Of a stretch of DNA of 64,000 nt, positions 8,577 to 22,007 are shown in pieces. Source of the stretch: Albugo candida (Eukaryota; Oomycota; Peronosporomycetes; Albuginales; Albuginaceae); contig CAJNAR010000162.1 in assembly GCA_905220665.1 (NCBI GenBank), positions 62,001 through 126,000 on the forward strand, read 5' to 3'. Numbering within the stretch: position 1 is the first letter of the stretch; each line of letters starts with the position of its first letter. The notes beneath the pieces are model-generated. The model ran no database searches. It saw only the letters and a program-made list of their open reading frames with translations, and had not been told where the DNA came from. The position numbers and the translations under genes were made by a program.

Positions 8577-11537
8577 CTTATATACCGACCGGTTGGTACT
8601 TCTAACTTATAAAACAATGACATGCGTTTACAGAACAGTCATAAGGTTCACGCATCCACATCACCAAGATGTCAAATATCTTTTGGTGGTTCACGACGAG
8701 ACTATTTCTCAGTGGATGAATGACTCGTACAGTATAAATCTTTATTCGACGCCTCAAGTGGCGTACGCATGGTCAAGGAAGGGTGCTGCATAGAAATGAA
8801 ACTGAGGCTGCTCTAGTCGGGCAAAGTGACATGGAAATGTATCGGTGTCGATTATATATTGTAGCAAGTTGCTACACTAGTGATAGAATGATTCATATTC
8901 ATAGCTTATAAAGCCGCAGAGCAACTGAAAGTTCGTGGAATTCGTGTTAGGTACCTTGAATGCGAACGATTATAAGGTGGATAAAAGAACAGTACAAAGC
9001 GTTTTTCAATGTGTCGCATACTGACCTCCAACACAAAGTGCGATGCCGGTTGTACAGAAAAAAGCACTGTCAGCCCGTCAGCAACACTGGGAGACCTCGC
9101 GCATCGTCCCGGTGCTGCAATACTCAACAATAATGAGTGAACAAAGGCGTGATAGCGTGCTGTGAGGGTGAGGGTGAGAAACTACGACAATGTCGGGAAT
9201 CAGATTGCAAGAGACGATTCTACGAGTAATTTACCGCGAACTGCCTTGAGGATGCGACTAAATTACGATTTGCGTGGTTTTCTTGCAGCTTTTGTCGTGC
9301 TTAATCGCTTCAGTAGGAAACCCAGTGTCCACACCAGTTCGATAGACAAGAAGCATCTGTACTTGGTCTTGAATGTGGTTCTGGTCGCACTGAACACAGA
9401 GAAAATAGTTGGATTGAGTTTTGTCATGATGCTTCATCTTGCGCAGACTATGAGGAAGGCGCTAAACTTACGAAGAGGTGATATTGTAGCCTAGGCGAAC
9501 CATTTACCCCAGTTCTGCTTGAACATTACGAGTATCATGTCACTGCGGTACCACTTGCCCACCGCTACTGTATGTATATATCTGGTCATATTACACAGCT
9601 TAGAGTGTGACAGATTATCGTCAAGTTTATTTGACATGAAGGCTGAGTAAGCGTTCGTCGAAAGGACGTGGAAAATACTGAACGACGGGGAAGGAATTGG
9701 GTGATTGGAATGATCATTGTTTAAAACTAAATCACTTCGCGTCAAATCGAAACCCAATTATCATCAAATTGCACGGAGAGTTCCAGTCATTCTTATATAT
9801 CATGTTGATCAGGACTATTGCTGCAAGGTTGCTCTGAGAAGCATTTCTATACTGTAGTCTTGTAATGGCTTTTATGTAGCTGATCAAACACTGAACCACG
9901 CATCCTAATTGATTAGCACTTGGAAAAATGAGTTTGTTGGGTTAGTGTTTTCATCTAATCAACTTCATAAGCCTCACCGAAAAGGCGATTGATTCAACAG
10001 ATAGCTGTTGCATCTCGTTTATATAGTCACCGAAAGTATCTACGAATCCTTCGCGATGTGCTTCAACTCATCAATGTCCATTGTTTAGACGAATTGTTAT
10101 AATGTGCGCTGATTGCTAGAAAGCCTATCGCCTTGCTCAGCACCATTTTTTGTGGCTGTCCTGCATCGTTGGACCGCATTCATCCTCATTTTTTGCTCGC
10201 TTACTATAATTCTTCGTTGCTGCAGTTGCTGAGTGACTGCTTTGCTTACAAGCCCGTCACAATAAATCTACTGCTTACTGAACCAAAACAGTGCTTGCAT
10301 CATTGCGAAAGCGCTCTGCATATGCCCCAATTGCGCCGCTAATCACTACAAAATGTTACATACACCATTATTTCTTAATCACTATTCAGATATGCAAAAA
10401 GTCTTTATATGCAAGGTCAACCATTATACTGTACGGATAGAAGCAACATGTACTGGAACGTTTGAGTAAAACAGCGCTGGAAATCGCCAAGGTAAATACT
10501 GCAAGCAGCACTTTTGTAGGATAAGAAAGGAGCAAAGTTCATGTCCATTCAACTGCCGCGACCAGAATGCATTCTTGCTCAGTCTTCCAATAATAGAATT
10601 AACTTTGGCCATCACGTCACCGATTTCGTCCATAATCAGACGAACAACCTATCCGCTGCTGACATTAAATGCACTATATGTTCCCGCAGAGAGTTAAAAC
10701 ATGTCTAAAACAGTTTTGACCCATTAGCTTGTATGGCACAATCTGACCCGTTGACCAGCGACTATCCCTTTGCATGTGGAAAAAAAATGGTTGCTGTATA
10801 GTAAGGGATGGAAAGTATCTGTATGGACTCCATCAATTCTGACGAAGAGGTGCCTTGAATGTTGACATCAGCTTTGGTGAGGAATGTTTGTGCTGGGGTC
10901 ACATATCGGAGAAGCGAGACATCTTGGACGATTAGACTCGACTGAAATTTATATCAGTACAAAAGGCGTGTAAGGCAGGGACTCACAGAGGCTCAAGCAA
11001 AAGCTATGAAGTGCAGCACGGACTTGGATTATGGATTTGAGTGGTATTTGCTACTTTCCTGATCATAGTTTCGATGATCAAGCCCGGTGACTTTCTTTTT
11101 GAAAATGTGTACAGTCTGGATAGTTCGTTTTCTGCAAAGCCTGTTGAGCATTAAAGTCAACGCGCCTTGGTGATCGACTGAAACGTAGACTTTAAGAGCC
11201 GATACCTCATTTAATTCAAATCACGAACATTTCCCGGAGTACGACACTGCTTATAGACGAACGTGGAAGGGATTGGCGGTAAACCCGCTTCTTTTGCAGG
11301 TTTGCTTCTCATTGAGCGAGCAGATACAAAAGCTAGCGGTTCAGCCTCAAAGGGAAGTGGTATTACGAACAGAGATCATTTGATTTTGAGAAAGAATATG
11401 AACGAGAGCACACGGATGATTCATAGGTGAGCCGATTTGTCCAGGGAATCGATGCTAATCTGAAGCGATTGAGAACGTCATTTATTCCAAAATTGGTTCT
11501 ATTGAGCAGATCCATCCTTGCGATCATCAGCTTGAAC
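8577..11537. other. Gene-poor stretch with decayed coding remnants
   Basis: Nearly 3 kb without a gene I recognise. Reading frames longer than 60 codons exist (for example 9162-9494 plus strand) but show no known motif. A Cys-rich open segment on the plus strand at 9317-9481 (LECGSGRTEHRENSWIEFCH is part of it) and its continuation past a stop to ~9570 look like eroded coding sequence. Another protein-like segment without a start lies around 10970-11050 and 11220-11340. No RNA genes or repeats were found here. Confidence 0.5.
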
Positions 11538-12326
11538 TTACCATCCATACTTTGCTTGTGTCTCTGCTCTGGTTTTGATTGCGAGCCCTTTTTTATTTAA
11601 TAAATCTTCTTCTCGAGCCCGCGCATCAAACGCTAATTGATTCAGTTGATGCTTTTGTCGTTGTAGTCGCGTTGGTTTCATCGACGAAACTTTCCCTCCA
11701 ACACGGGAATTCCAGAAACTCGCAGCCACATTGACTTCTTCTTTCTTTATAGCCTCTATCATCTCCGTTGTCGGTTTCCATGAGTCTCCGTCTGGACCTT
11801 GAACTTCTTTGATCGGTAAATCCGAACTTAAGGCATCAAATTGACCTTTCTCGAGTGCTCTTTCAAGCGCTCTTTCTTTCAGACGCGCTCGCTTTCGATC
11901 GTTGGCTGCATCCCCTACTATTCTTTCATCACTATATTTTCGCACGTAAGGCTGTTGCACGGTTCTGATCGATGCATTATCTTCTTTGTGCGCTTGTACG
12001 CGATCCTCATCATCGACACAAAGAACTTGATCGGGCAACAATGCACTTTCGTACGAATGCACTGGTTTTGGTAAGAAATTCAAGGCCGAAGCCTCCGAAT
12101 CCTCCACACTCTTTCTTGCCGGCACTTTAGAATCATACCCATTATCATCTTCGTCTGAACTTGCATCCATCCCAGTCTCCAAAAGTCGTTGTATAGTCGG
12201 AGGCAGGTATAACGTACGCTTCTTCGCCTTAGCGAGCTTCGAGTACTTTTTAGGATTCCCTGTCTCGGTATCATTTCCTTCTTCATCGGAAGAAGAGCAT
12301 GTGTATTCTGGCGCTAGAAGCGACAT
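11538..12326 (-). CDS. PRCC-like protein (pre-mRNA-splicing/mitotic checkpoint family)
   Basis: A 262-residue protein with the layout of the PRCC family: an acidic Ser/Asp N-terminus (MSLLAPEYTCSSSDEEG), a disordered middle with KKRTLYLPP and repeated Arg/Glu helices, and the conserved C-terminal block QLAFDARAREEDLLNKK followed by the diagnostic TQAKYGW end. PRCC proteins are nuclear and associate with spliceosome factors. The frame is open upstream to an ATG at 12452, but the start at 12326 gives the typical short MSL..SSDE N-terminus, and the extra 42 residues look like translated 5' UTR overlapping the neighbour. It lies 122 bases downstream of, and in the same direction as, TPI-GAPDH. 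Confidence 0.82.
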   Translation of the reverse strand: MSLLAPEYTCSSSDEEGNDTETGNPKKYSKLAKAKKRTLYLPPTIQRLLETGMDASSDEDDNGYDSKVPARKSVEDSEASALNFLPKPVHSYESALLPDQVLCVDDEDRVQAHKEDNASIRTVQQPYVRKYSDERIVGDAANDRKRARLKERALERALEKGQFDALSSDLPIKEVQGPDGDSWKPTTEMIEAIKKEEVNVAASFWNSRVGGKVSSMKPTRLQRQKHQLNQLAFDARAREEDLLNKKGLAIKTRAETQAKYGW

Positions 12327-12448
12327 CGGAACATGATTGGTGTAAATGCAAAAAAATGACAAAATTGTTGATGCATGTATTAACAGCAAGTTATCAACAA
12401 GCTTTGCTCTCCTCTCCTTCCATTGGTAGAAAACAGACCATGTGATGC

Positions 12449-14284
<1,836 letters not shown>

Positions 14285-14370
14285 TTAAGAAATGACATGG
14301 CTCCCTTCCATTGTAAGCCACACAAACACGTGGTTGTACACTGTTAGTGATTATAACCTCTGTCAGTACA

Positions 14371-14425
14371 TAATAAATGGAGGCTGAAGGGCGATGTAGC
14401 ATTGTATACTTCAACTTTATATAAG
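14371..14425 (-). promoter_or_regulatory. Candidate core promoter of TPI-GAPDH
   Basis: On the minus strand TATATAAAG lies at 14423-14415, and about 35 bases downstream CCTCCATTTATTA (14383-14371) resembles the oomycete initiator, YCAYTYY. The start codon follows about 110 bases later. Spacing and order fit a TATA/initiator pair, but this is pattern matching only. The whole interval between this gene and the K+ channel gene upstream is only 212 bases. Confidence 0.35.
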
Positions 14426-14478
14426 AAGTGTAGAAGGAGCTTCTAAGATATGATGTCCTACCCACCTGAAGCAACGAA

Positions 14479-16079
14479 TCAGATTGAAAGTACATCTTTC
14501 TCGAGTAGTTCGTGTGTCTCGTGGAAGCGATTAAAATCGATCACAGCTCCTCCGGATTTCGGGCATATCGAGACACAGTTCTCAAACTGATGATTGAATA
14601 CAATGTCTTCCAGGCGATACGATTGACGCACTTGTATTGTGGACGATGTTACAGCGTCAATGCCTTCGATCAAAACAATGACTTCCAGCTAAATCAACAT
14701 TTGAATCGATAAAATCAAATTTGAGCTGAGTTGTTTTACTTACTTGAGATTCTTTCCAGTGATGTATCATATCGCCAATTGCATCACTCGAGGTTTTAAT
14801 TCGATCATGATCGCTTATGTCCGACTGATCTGACTTGTGACGCTGTCTTTCCCGACATTCTCGATCACCATTGTCTGCATCGGCCTGACGGCATAATGGC
14901 TCTATCACAAAGAAAGCCTTTTATCAGAAAGGTTGATGATGCAAAGATTTTAGAGCTCTCACACTTGCCTGGGAATAAGTAGCTGTTGGAAGCATCATGA
15001 TGATGACTTGGATTGTGCTTGCAAGACTTTTGAGGGAAAAGGGGACTCCATGCATCGATTCTGTGGACAACCACTGACGGGAGTGCTAATAGTAGCATCC
15101 CTCCAATATCGTCATCCGGGTGTTGCACCCGCATTGGATACGACTGAAAGTAATAAGGTTGTCCATAGAAATGATCATGCCGAATAGCGTACATACGAAC
15201 ATGTGCTTCCACCAACTGATGCTTTCGCATCTCACAAACTTGTATCATGAAGTAATAGCTCCCACGAAGCCGACGAACACAAGCTTTCGTGCTTAATACT
15301 ATCGTATTTGCACGTGCTTGACCTTTAGCAAACCTCTGGAAAAGTACTCCAATTGCAAGTGCATCAAGAAAGATTCCAACTAAAGACTGTACCAAACAAA
15401 TGAGCTAAACGGGGATTCAATTCGACGGGTCTTACCTCCATCGTGATGACGACTTGCATCCATACACAGTCTCCGAAAAAGACATCATCTCCATTTGTTC
15501 CAAATCCAATTGTGAAAAGCACGGACACAGAGAACGAAAATGCTTGGAAGAAGGAACTGATTGCTGTTTTGCAGCTTTCGGGCGGGACAGTTCGATACAA
15601 AAGGCCGAATACAAGTAATATACTCAAATACTTGAGGAATGTAGTTGATGCAAGAATGAATACCACATCATTTCACAGACAGTCAATGGTGCACATACCG
15701 CAATAACGAGAAGAAACAAGACTTTAGACAGTCGAATATTGACTAATGAATGAAAAGGATCCTGGAGGTACAATTTCCAGCTATTTGGCATTTTCTCACG
15801 TCGAATGCTTTCGGAATTTGGTACAAATTAGCATTCAAGAGCTTCCATGGTCGATTTGTTCACGTACTTCCAGCGTCCTTTAGAGCGCAAAAATATCGAA
15901 TCATCTCTGTCGATAATACGCGCAGTTTGCTCTCCAAACTTATTATCAGAGCTTTCGCTAATAGTGAGAAAAGGATGATGCCGGGTAGGAGAGTTTAAAG
16001 GTAATTCATTCCGATTTTTCGGCTTCTTTGAATCGGTGTCTTCATCATCTATACTACTCTGGCGCCGCTTATAACTCAT
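14479..16079 (-). CDS. Inward-rectifier potassium channel (Kir family), six exons
   Basis: Exons read by eye: 16079-15868, 15780-15699, 15630-15436, 15386-~14969, ~14901-14744 and 14688-14479 (about 424 residues). Translation gives a Kir channel: a YLQDPFHSLVNI slide helix, transmembrane helix M1 ending LLVFGLLYRTV, a pore helix with selectivity filter TIGFG, M2 (GIFLDALAIGVLFQRFAKG), then the cytoplasmic immunoglobulin-like domain with LVEAHVRMYAI, IDAWSPL, EVIVLIEGIDAVTSSTIQVR and FNRFHET. Introns are 87, 68, 49, ~67 and 55 nt. The fourth boundary is ambiguous: a GC-AG intron 14968-14902 and a GT-AG intron 14962-14875 both keep the frame. The linker between the SPL and EVIV strands is unusually long (~80 residues). 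It is expected in a membrane, conducting K+ inward. The start codon lies 109 bases from the divergent NOP2 start. Confidence 0.88.
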
Positions 16080-16188
16080 GGTGCCTCACACCTGTACGTT
16101 TGTATTCGCTAGCAAATGTAATAAATACACATATACAGTACCTTTGCAATTACATCAGAACTTCCTCACCAGCCAAAGTCATACTATC
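16080..16188. promoter_or_regulatory. Short divergent (bidirectional) promoter interval between Kir and NOP2
   Basis: Only 109 bases separate the start codons of two oppositely transcribed genes, so their promoters must share or abut in this space. I see no clear TATA box. The plus-strand frame of NOP2 is open through it, which is why the first ATG at 16078 is not taken as the start. Confidence 0.5.
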
Positions 16189-17985
16189 ATGGCCATTTCT
16201 TCATCTAAGCGCAAACCAGTACAAGATACCTTGCAACACACCAAAGCAAATATAAAAATGACGAAAGCGTCGAAATACCATAAAGCTACGCAAAAGAATA
16301 AATCAAAAGTGGCCGAAATGCCTCTGAATGAACCTCTCACATCCTCAGAGTCCGAAGGCTCGGCGCATTCGGAGGAAGATGACGAAAGTGGTAGTGACAA
16401 TGAAAAATGCAAAGAATCTCAAATCAAATTAGACGCATGTTGGAGCTCGGACGGTGAAGAAGACGAGCTTGAAATCGAACGTAAAGCTCGTTTACTAGAT
16501 GAAAAGCTTGAACATGAGCGTCAAGACGCAGAAGAGGAAATTCAACTAAACATTCAGAACAATGAACCCTATCATTTGGAAAACGACAATGAAGGATCAC
16601 ACACCGATGATGCAACTATGGCTTCCTCGGAGCGTTATCAGCGCATCAAGGATATTATTCAGGTGCTTTTGCAGTTCAAAGAACGTCGAGAGCCTGGGAA
16701 ATCTCGAGTGCAGTATTTGGACACACTCACCACCGATATCAGCGAGTACTTTGGATACAATCGTGAGCTCGTCGAAATGTTTTTGAAAATATTTTCACCG
16801 GCAGAATGCTTAGAATTTATTGAAGCCAATGAGCAAGCGCGTCCGCTTGTTATTCGAACCAACACACTCAAAGCTCGTCGCCGCGATTTAGCGCAGCATC
16901 TTATTCAACGTGGAGTGAATTTAGATCCACTAGCTAAGTGGTCCAAAGTTGGATTGAAAATTTACGACTCACCTGTACCAATCGGTGCCACTCCAGAATA
17001 CTTGGCTGGTCATTATATGTTGCAATCAGCTTCTTCTATGTGTGCTGTAGTTGCATTAGCTCCTCAATTGAATGAACGAGTACTTGATATGGCTTGTGCA
17101 CCAGGCGGGAAGACAACATACATTTCGCAGTTGATGAAAAATACTGGTACAGTGATCGCCAATGATTTAAAAAAACAGCGGCTAAAAGCGACAGTAGCAA
17201 ATCTACACCGCCTGGGGGTACGAAACTGTTCAGTATGTTGCTATGACGGTCGCCAGGTACCTGCCCTATTTAAAGGATTTGATCGTGTGTTATTGGATGC
17301 GCCTTGTACAGGTCTTGGTGTTATTTCGCGTGATCCATCTATTAAAACACAGAAAACCGAAAAGGATGTACAGCGACTCGCTCATTTGCAAAAAGAATTA
17401 TTACTTGCTGCAATCGATGCGGTAGATGCTCGATCCAAGACAGGCGGGTACATCGTTTACTCTACATGCTCTGTCATGGTGGAAGAGAATGAAGCAGTGA
17501 TAGACTATGCTCTTGGAAAGCGTTGTGTGAAACTGGTCGATCCCGGACTAGATCATGGCAAAAGTGGATTCACAAGATATCAACATCAGCGCTTCCACCC
17601 ATCTCTGACCATGTCGAGACGTTTCTACCCTCACGTTCATAATATGGACGGCTTCTATGTCGCGAAGCTGAAAAAGTATGCAAATGTGCTCCCGTCCGAG
17701 CAACAAGAAAAGCAGGAGAAGGAGGAAGAATCAGTTCCAATGTCTAAAAAAGAAAAACGAGCTCATGCAAAGTCTGCAAAGGCGGCTATGGCCCAAGTCG
17801 ATGGGAAAGTCACAGTAGAGAATGGAGGTGACTTAGATGAAAAAGACAAAGAGCCTGCGTCACAGCAGAAAACGACCAAATCGTCGCTATCGAACACGCA
17901 AACTCCACCTCAAAAGACATTTCGGAAGCGTGTTCGGGGCGTGGAAAAATCAGTTTTGAAGAAACGACACAACGGAAAGCACTAA
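16189..17985 (+). CDS. NOP2: NOP2/NSUN1-type 25S rRNA (cytosine-C5) methyltransferase
   Basis: A 598-residue protein. Residues ~1-140 are basic then strongly acidic (Glu/Asp/Ser-rich), as in nucleolar NOP2. The RsmB/Nop2 methyltransferase core spans ~165-495, with the AdoMet site DMACAPGGKTT (300-310), DAPCTGLG (370-377, product-release Cys373) and YSTCSVMVEENE (424-435, catalytic Cys427). The C-terminus is a Lys-rich tail ending RGVEKSVLKKRH. NOP2 methylates large-subunit rRNA and is needed for 60S assembly in the nucleolus. It has no introns. The chosen ATG (16189) starts MAISSSKRKP; the upstream in-frame ATG at 16078 would put coding sequence across the divergent promoter and adds a non-basic, unconserved stretch. 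Confidence 0.95.
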   Translation: MAISSSKRKPVQDTLQHTKANIKMTKASKYHKATQKNKSKVAEMPLNEPLTSSESEGSAHSEEDDESGSDNEKCKESQIKLDACWSSDGEEDELEIERKARLLDEKLEHERQDAEEEIQLNIQNNEPYHLENDNEGSHTDDATMASSERYQRIKDIIQVLLQFKERREPGKSRVQYLDTLTTDISEYFGYNRELVEMFLKIFSPAECLEFIEANEQARPLVIRTNTLKARRRDLAQHLIQRGVNLDPLAKWSKVGLKIYDSPVPIGATPEYLAGHYMLQSASSMCAVVALAPQLNERVLDMACAPGGKTTYISQLMKNTGTVIANDLKKQRLKATVANLHRLGVRNCSVCCYDGRQVPALFKGFDRVLLDAPCTGLGVISRDPSIKTQKTEKDVQRLAHLQKELLLAAIDAVDARSKTGGYIVYSTCSVMVEENEAVIDYALGKRCVKLVDPGLDHGKSGFTRYQHQRFHPSLTMSRRFYPHVHNMDGFYVAKLKKYANVLPSEQQEKQEKEEESVPMSKKEKRAHAKSAKAAMAQVDGKVTVENGGDLDEKDKEPASQQKTTKSSLSNTQTPPQKTFRKRVRGVEKSVLKKRHNGKH

Positions 17986-18057
17986 ATAGAAGCTACGATG
18001 CGATACAAGTACTTTGTCCAAACTGATCAATGCGTGTCCATGTAAGCAGCGGCTTTC

Positions 18058-18694
18058 TCACAAAAGATACATTGTATCACGTAGAATCTGCCTCTCTCGC
18101 ATAACATTCGACAGCTGCTTTGACTGTACAGAACAATATCAGATTGCGCTCTCAAATTTGCGGACTACCACGTACCAACTTCTGAACTTGTCGCTGATAC
18201 TTTTTCTGCTTTGTATCGATGCTCTCGACTTGATAATCACAGTGCCTTCGTAACACAAGCATTTCCTTGACATGAGTTTCCTTGGAAGTGTTCCACTTGG
18301 AGTGCATCTCGAACAATTTTTCTTCCATACTTTTCATGGCAAGATTATGTTCTTGCTTCTCTTGAGCCGCATCGAGTTCCAGCTGATGTAAACGCTGCTG
18401 TAATTTCGCAATCACGACATCCTTGGCTTCTACCTGAGTGACATGCAGAGCTCTCTCATCAGCAAGCATTTTTTCTAATGTCTTTTTTCCTTCACGGAGA
18501 AGCATAATTTCTGTAGCGTGTTGAGTATTGGTGGCACGAAGGACCTTGACTTCATTGAGAGATACGGCCTCCCGCTGATAGTTTGTTTGTTTTGTAGTGG
18601 ATACTGCATGGATCGAAGGAGTTGATGGTGTCACGAACGTCGATACATTGGTTACTGCAGAAGGCCGACGAGGTCTTGGTATCCCCGAAATCAT
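18058..18694 (-). CDS. Coiled-coil protein of unknown function, two exons
   Basis: Exon 1 is 18694-18176 and exon 2 is 18123-18058, joined across a 52-nt intron (18175-18124, GTACGT...ACAG), giving 194 residues. Without splicing the protein would end nine residues after the donor; splicing restores a helix (LSKQLSNVMRERQILRDTMY). The first ~45 residues are Pro/Ser/Thr-rich (MISGIPRPRRPSAV), the rest is an almost continuous coiled coil. I do not recognise a family; flagellar, centrosomal or trafficking scaffold roles are all possible. It converges on NOP2, with 72 bases between the stops. Confidence 0.75.
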
Positions 18695-18936
18695 GTGTAA
18701 ATAAAACAGGCACCAGTGATTGAGGCGAAGTGAATGTTTGTCAATAGAGATTTATGTCACAAAATTAATCACAGTCAGGACGACTTGACCTCAAATAATG
18801 AGACAGTACATTTTAGGTTGGACATGAAATAATGACGACAAGTAGCACGTTGAAGTGATTCATTACTTTAGCAGAAACACTTGTTTATTTTTTTGCACTT
18901 TTGCTTGTCATAGAAGTATGACACTCCAAAAAGCTG

Positions 18937-19008
18937 AGCACTTTGGCGCAGAGGAAGCGTGTTGGGCTCATAACCCAAAGGTCGTTGGATCGAGACCAAC
19001 AAGTGCTA
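18937..19008 (+). tRNA. tRNA-Met (CAT), elongator type, second copy
   Basis: All 72 bases are identical to the tRNA-Met at 8505-8576, here on the plus strand. The acceptor, anticodon (CAT) and T-arm pair perfectly. TTTT at 19035-19038 is a possible Pol III terminator. The flanks are unrelated to those of the other copy, so this is not a recent large segmental duplication. Confidence 0.93.
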
Positions 19009-22007
19009 TCTCCGGCAATAACTTATTGACTGATCTTTTGTAGCAATTGGCGAAAGTGGCAGAAACAAATGTCAACACCTGTAGGTTTAATTAGAATGAA
19101 TGCATATGTGAAGATGGAAAAGTACTCAATAAAATCGAACGGTAACGTTGCATACTTGACCCTGTTGCACAATTACTGTCCTCGACCTGGTGACATTAGA
19201 GCGGGTACGTCTTCGCTGTAATCGCGTGAATGCTGCGATTCTAATACTTAGTTCATGTACAAAATCTGTTACCATTCGCACTCCCAAGTCACCCGATAAG
19301 GGTACGAATCAGTTCTCTGCCGATTATATATTGCTTCTACGTGCCTCAACATTCGAATTCTGAAGCTGCCATTTTATCAAACTTTTGTTCTCAATGCTGT
19401 AGAAGTGCTTCTTTCGTTCTTCTCACAAGTCGTTACCTTATTATGAAAACGGTCCGGACCACTCAATGCCAGGCTTTGAGGATAATGAGCTTCGCTTGTC
19501 GGCTTTAAAGTGGTGTAATGCTGGTATGTATGGATCAACACACTAAATACAGCTTGTATTATACAGAAAACGACTTACTCAACGTAAGAGTTGGACTCCG
19601 ATCGCATTGTCTGATTTTTTTTCGATTTTGACATGGAACTCCCGGCTCAATGGCACTCAGGTGGAACGTTATATGTTATTCAATTGGAACAATATACACG
19701 AGGCGGTTAGAACGTGAATAGTCAGTCACCTGCAAGAAAGGTGAAATTTTGTTTGGATTGATAGATGAGGCATGATCCGTGGATACAGGAGCGCGAGCTT
19801 CTCTGTTATCAGCAAGAAGGCTTGACAATTGACGAATATGGAATGTAAATTAACATCTTATCTATGTTATTTATCCACTCACTTGAAGTATGGCGACTGT
19901 GGAAATACATCGCATTACTCCCTCCTATTCCTCGAGCACGTGTGGACTATTCAAGTGATGGGCCTCGATTAAATGCATCGTTCCGGAGCTTAACATGTGG
20001 CTTCTTGTATTCTTTATCAACGATATTGATGGGAACGGGTGCGAAGCCTCAAATGCTACCAAGAAATTCGCTATTTCTGATGGCTGGAGCCACAGGAAGC
20101 TGACAATCAAGACGATATAGACACCTCGATTAATATAAGCACAGCAAACAAAGCATCAACCGAAGCTACTTTAAGAACACTGATAACAAAGATCTAGCAT
20201 TCAGGATGGGAAGAAAGAAGTAATGTGATATTAGCTGGTGGATATATGCAGTTGCGATCAAAACATTGCATTTAATGACAGAAAATCAGTCGTGTTGTGG
20301 CTTAGTTGGAGGTGTATATATTACTAGAAGTAGACGTAAATTACCTCTCTAATGCCTAAACGGCAATAAATAAACAAAAATACATGCAAAGCTGATATGA
20401 AAAGTCCACGCCGAAGTTTTAGCGGAGTAAGGATTGGTAGTATTGAGTAAACAGGCCACCCAACACCGACTTTAGATCTTTCTACGTCGTGGAAGTTGAA
20501 GTAGACTCGGCCGAGCAGAGAAATAACGACGCGCTGAACCAGCCGCGATGTAGTTTAGCCAATTCTACGATAGACAATCTAGCAGGCATTTCTCGACAGC
20601 CACAAGAGAAGTACAATTCTTAAACTTAGGCCGCTGAAGCCTCGAGGAAGCTGAATTATCCCAGGTAAAATGTTTATGCAAAAAAAACTCTATCATGGGA
20701 GCTCTGTGTCTCCGACAAAACCATGCTCATACAATTCTGAGATTCGGTTTCTTCCATCCGAAGGTAGCGGATGTTATTTTACCTCAAAACATGCACGATA
20801 GGTCCCGGTAGAAGAGGACTCAGGCAAATGCTCAAATCAATTCGCGGAACAGAGATTTTTGCTGTGAGTGGAAGACGAAGGTTCTGATAAGACTTTAATG
20901 GTGTTTCGACGCAATGATAATATCCGTATGAGCATACGTTTGCCACAAAAGAGGATGGCCTGTGGCAGACCATAATAAGAAATTTCATATGTTGAGTTTG
21001 GATGAGCAGCATTCTCGTGAAGAGCGACGATGAGGGAACAGTTTAAAGTCGAATTTTAACGGAATGAAGTCACATGCTTTGGAAGGACTTGTAGAATGTT
21101 TGTCTCTATACATTATGTATTGAAGTGATAAGGTGGAGGCGTTCATTGGATCACTGGGGTGTAAGAACGTCGCAATAAAGTGTGCTGATAGATGCGGTTG
21201 CAAACACACTGGATATGACATCGACATGATTGCCGGAGCCGGAAATATGACGGCAAAGCTCTTGAAAGCATGGTACAAGAAATGTTGTACCCCATCAATG
21301 CTGTTTTTATGCAAAAAAATATCGGCAATCTGACAATTAGCAGTCATTTATCACAAACGCGTACAAACAATAGACACAGAAGAATTGGAGCATATCAGCG
21401 AGTAGTCATTCCATGGTGACTTCATGGACGAGAAGCAGGAGCTATTCGCTAAAAGCACTGACCCTCTCGATTAGTACTTTTGATGTTGAGTAGATGAAAA
21501 TCATAACATAGCAATACACAATTATTCTTTCCACGTCTTCCTTGATCCAATGGAAATAAAATCCGATCAATTTACAGATAAATAGAGCGCAATTTCACAA
21601 CAATCAGATGGTAAGAAGAGGATTCTATGGCTACGTCCTTTCATGTTACTGACATTGGAGCATAAGTAGCAACGCATCGCTACCCGAAGGATGGAGTAAA
21701 GAATTGTACTTCGATGCTATTACTGTATCTAAAAGCCTTACTTTTAGCAACATGATGAGTATTCCATAAACGAATGAAATAAGCAGAGATAGGCAGCGCG
21801 ATTACATTTTGCTATTTTTTGTGAGTAGGATATCAACTTTTGACTGTAAGCAGAAAGCTAGCAGGCTGAGTAGGGTCCTTGCATTCAAAACGATAACACA
21901 GACGCAACAAAGTATGACACACAAATAAAACTCTGTACTACAGGTTGTAAACCCACTGATAATCGAAGGTTTAACGCATTCAGACTCCCACTTGATTGCT
22001 TGATACA
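19009..22007. other. 3-kb gene-poor stretch
   Basis: No known gene is recognisable. Frames longer than 60 codons exist in both orientations (19864-20103 plus, 20985-21347 minus, 21133-21333 plus) but lack family motifs. The 21133-21333 plus frame has a small Cys-rich segment (IKCADRCGCKHTGYDIDM) without a signal peptide. No inverted or tandem repeat was noticed. Confidence 0.5.

Noticed and set aside
16078..16188. N-terminal extension of NOP2 from 16078
   Set aside because: It would place coding sequence over the promoter shared with the Kir gene and lacks the basic nucleolar character of the N-terminus.
21133..21333. Cys-rich frame resembling the Albugo CCG (CxxC-x5-G) effector motif
   Set aside because: The spacing is C-x3-C-x5-G, there is no signal peptide, and the frame is short; not enough to call a gene.
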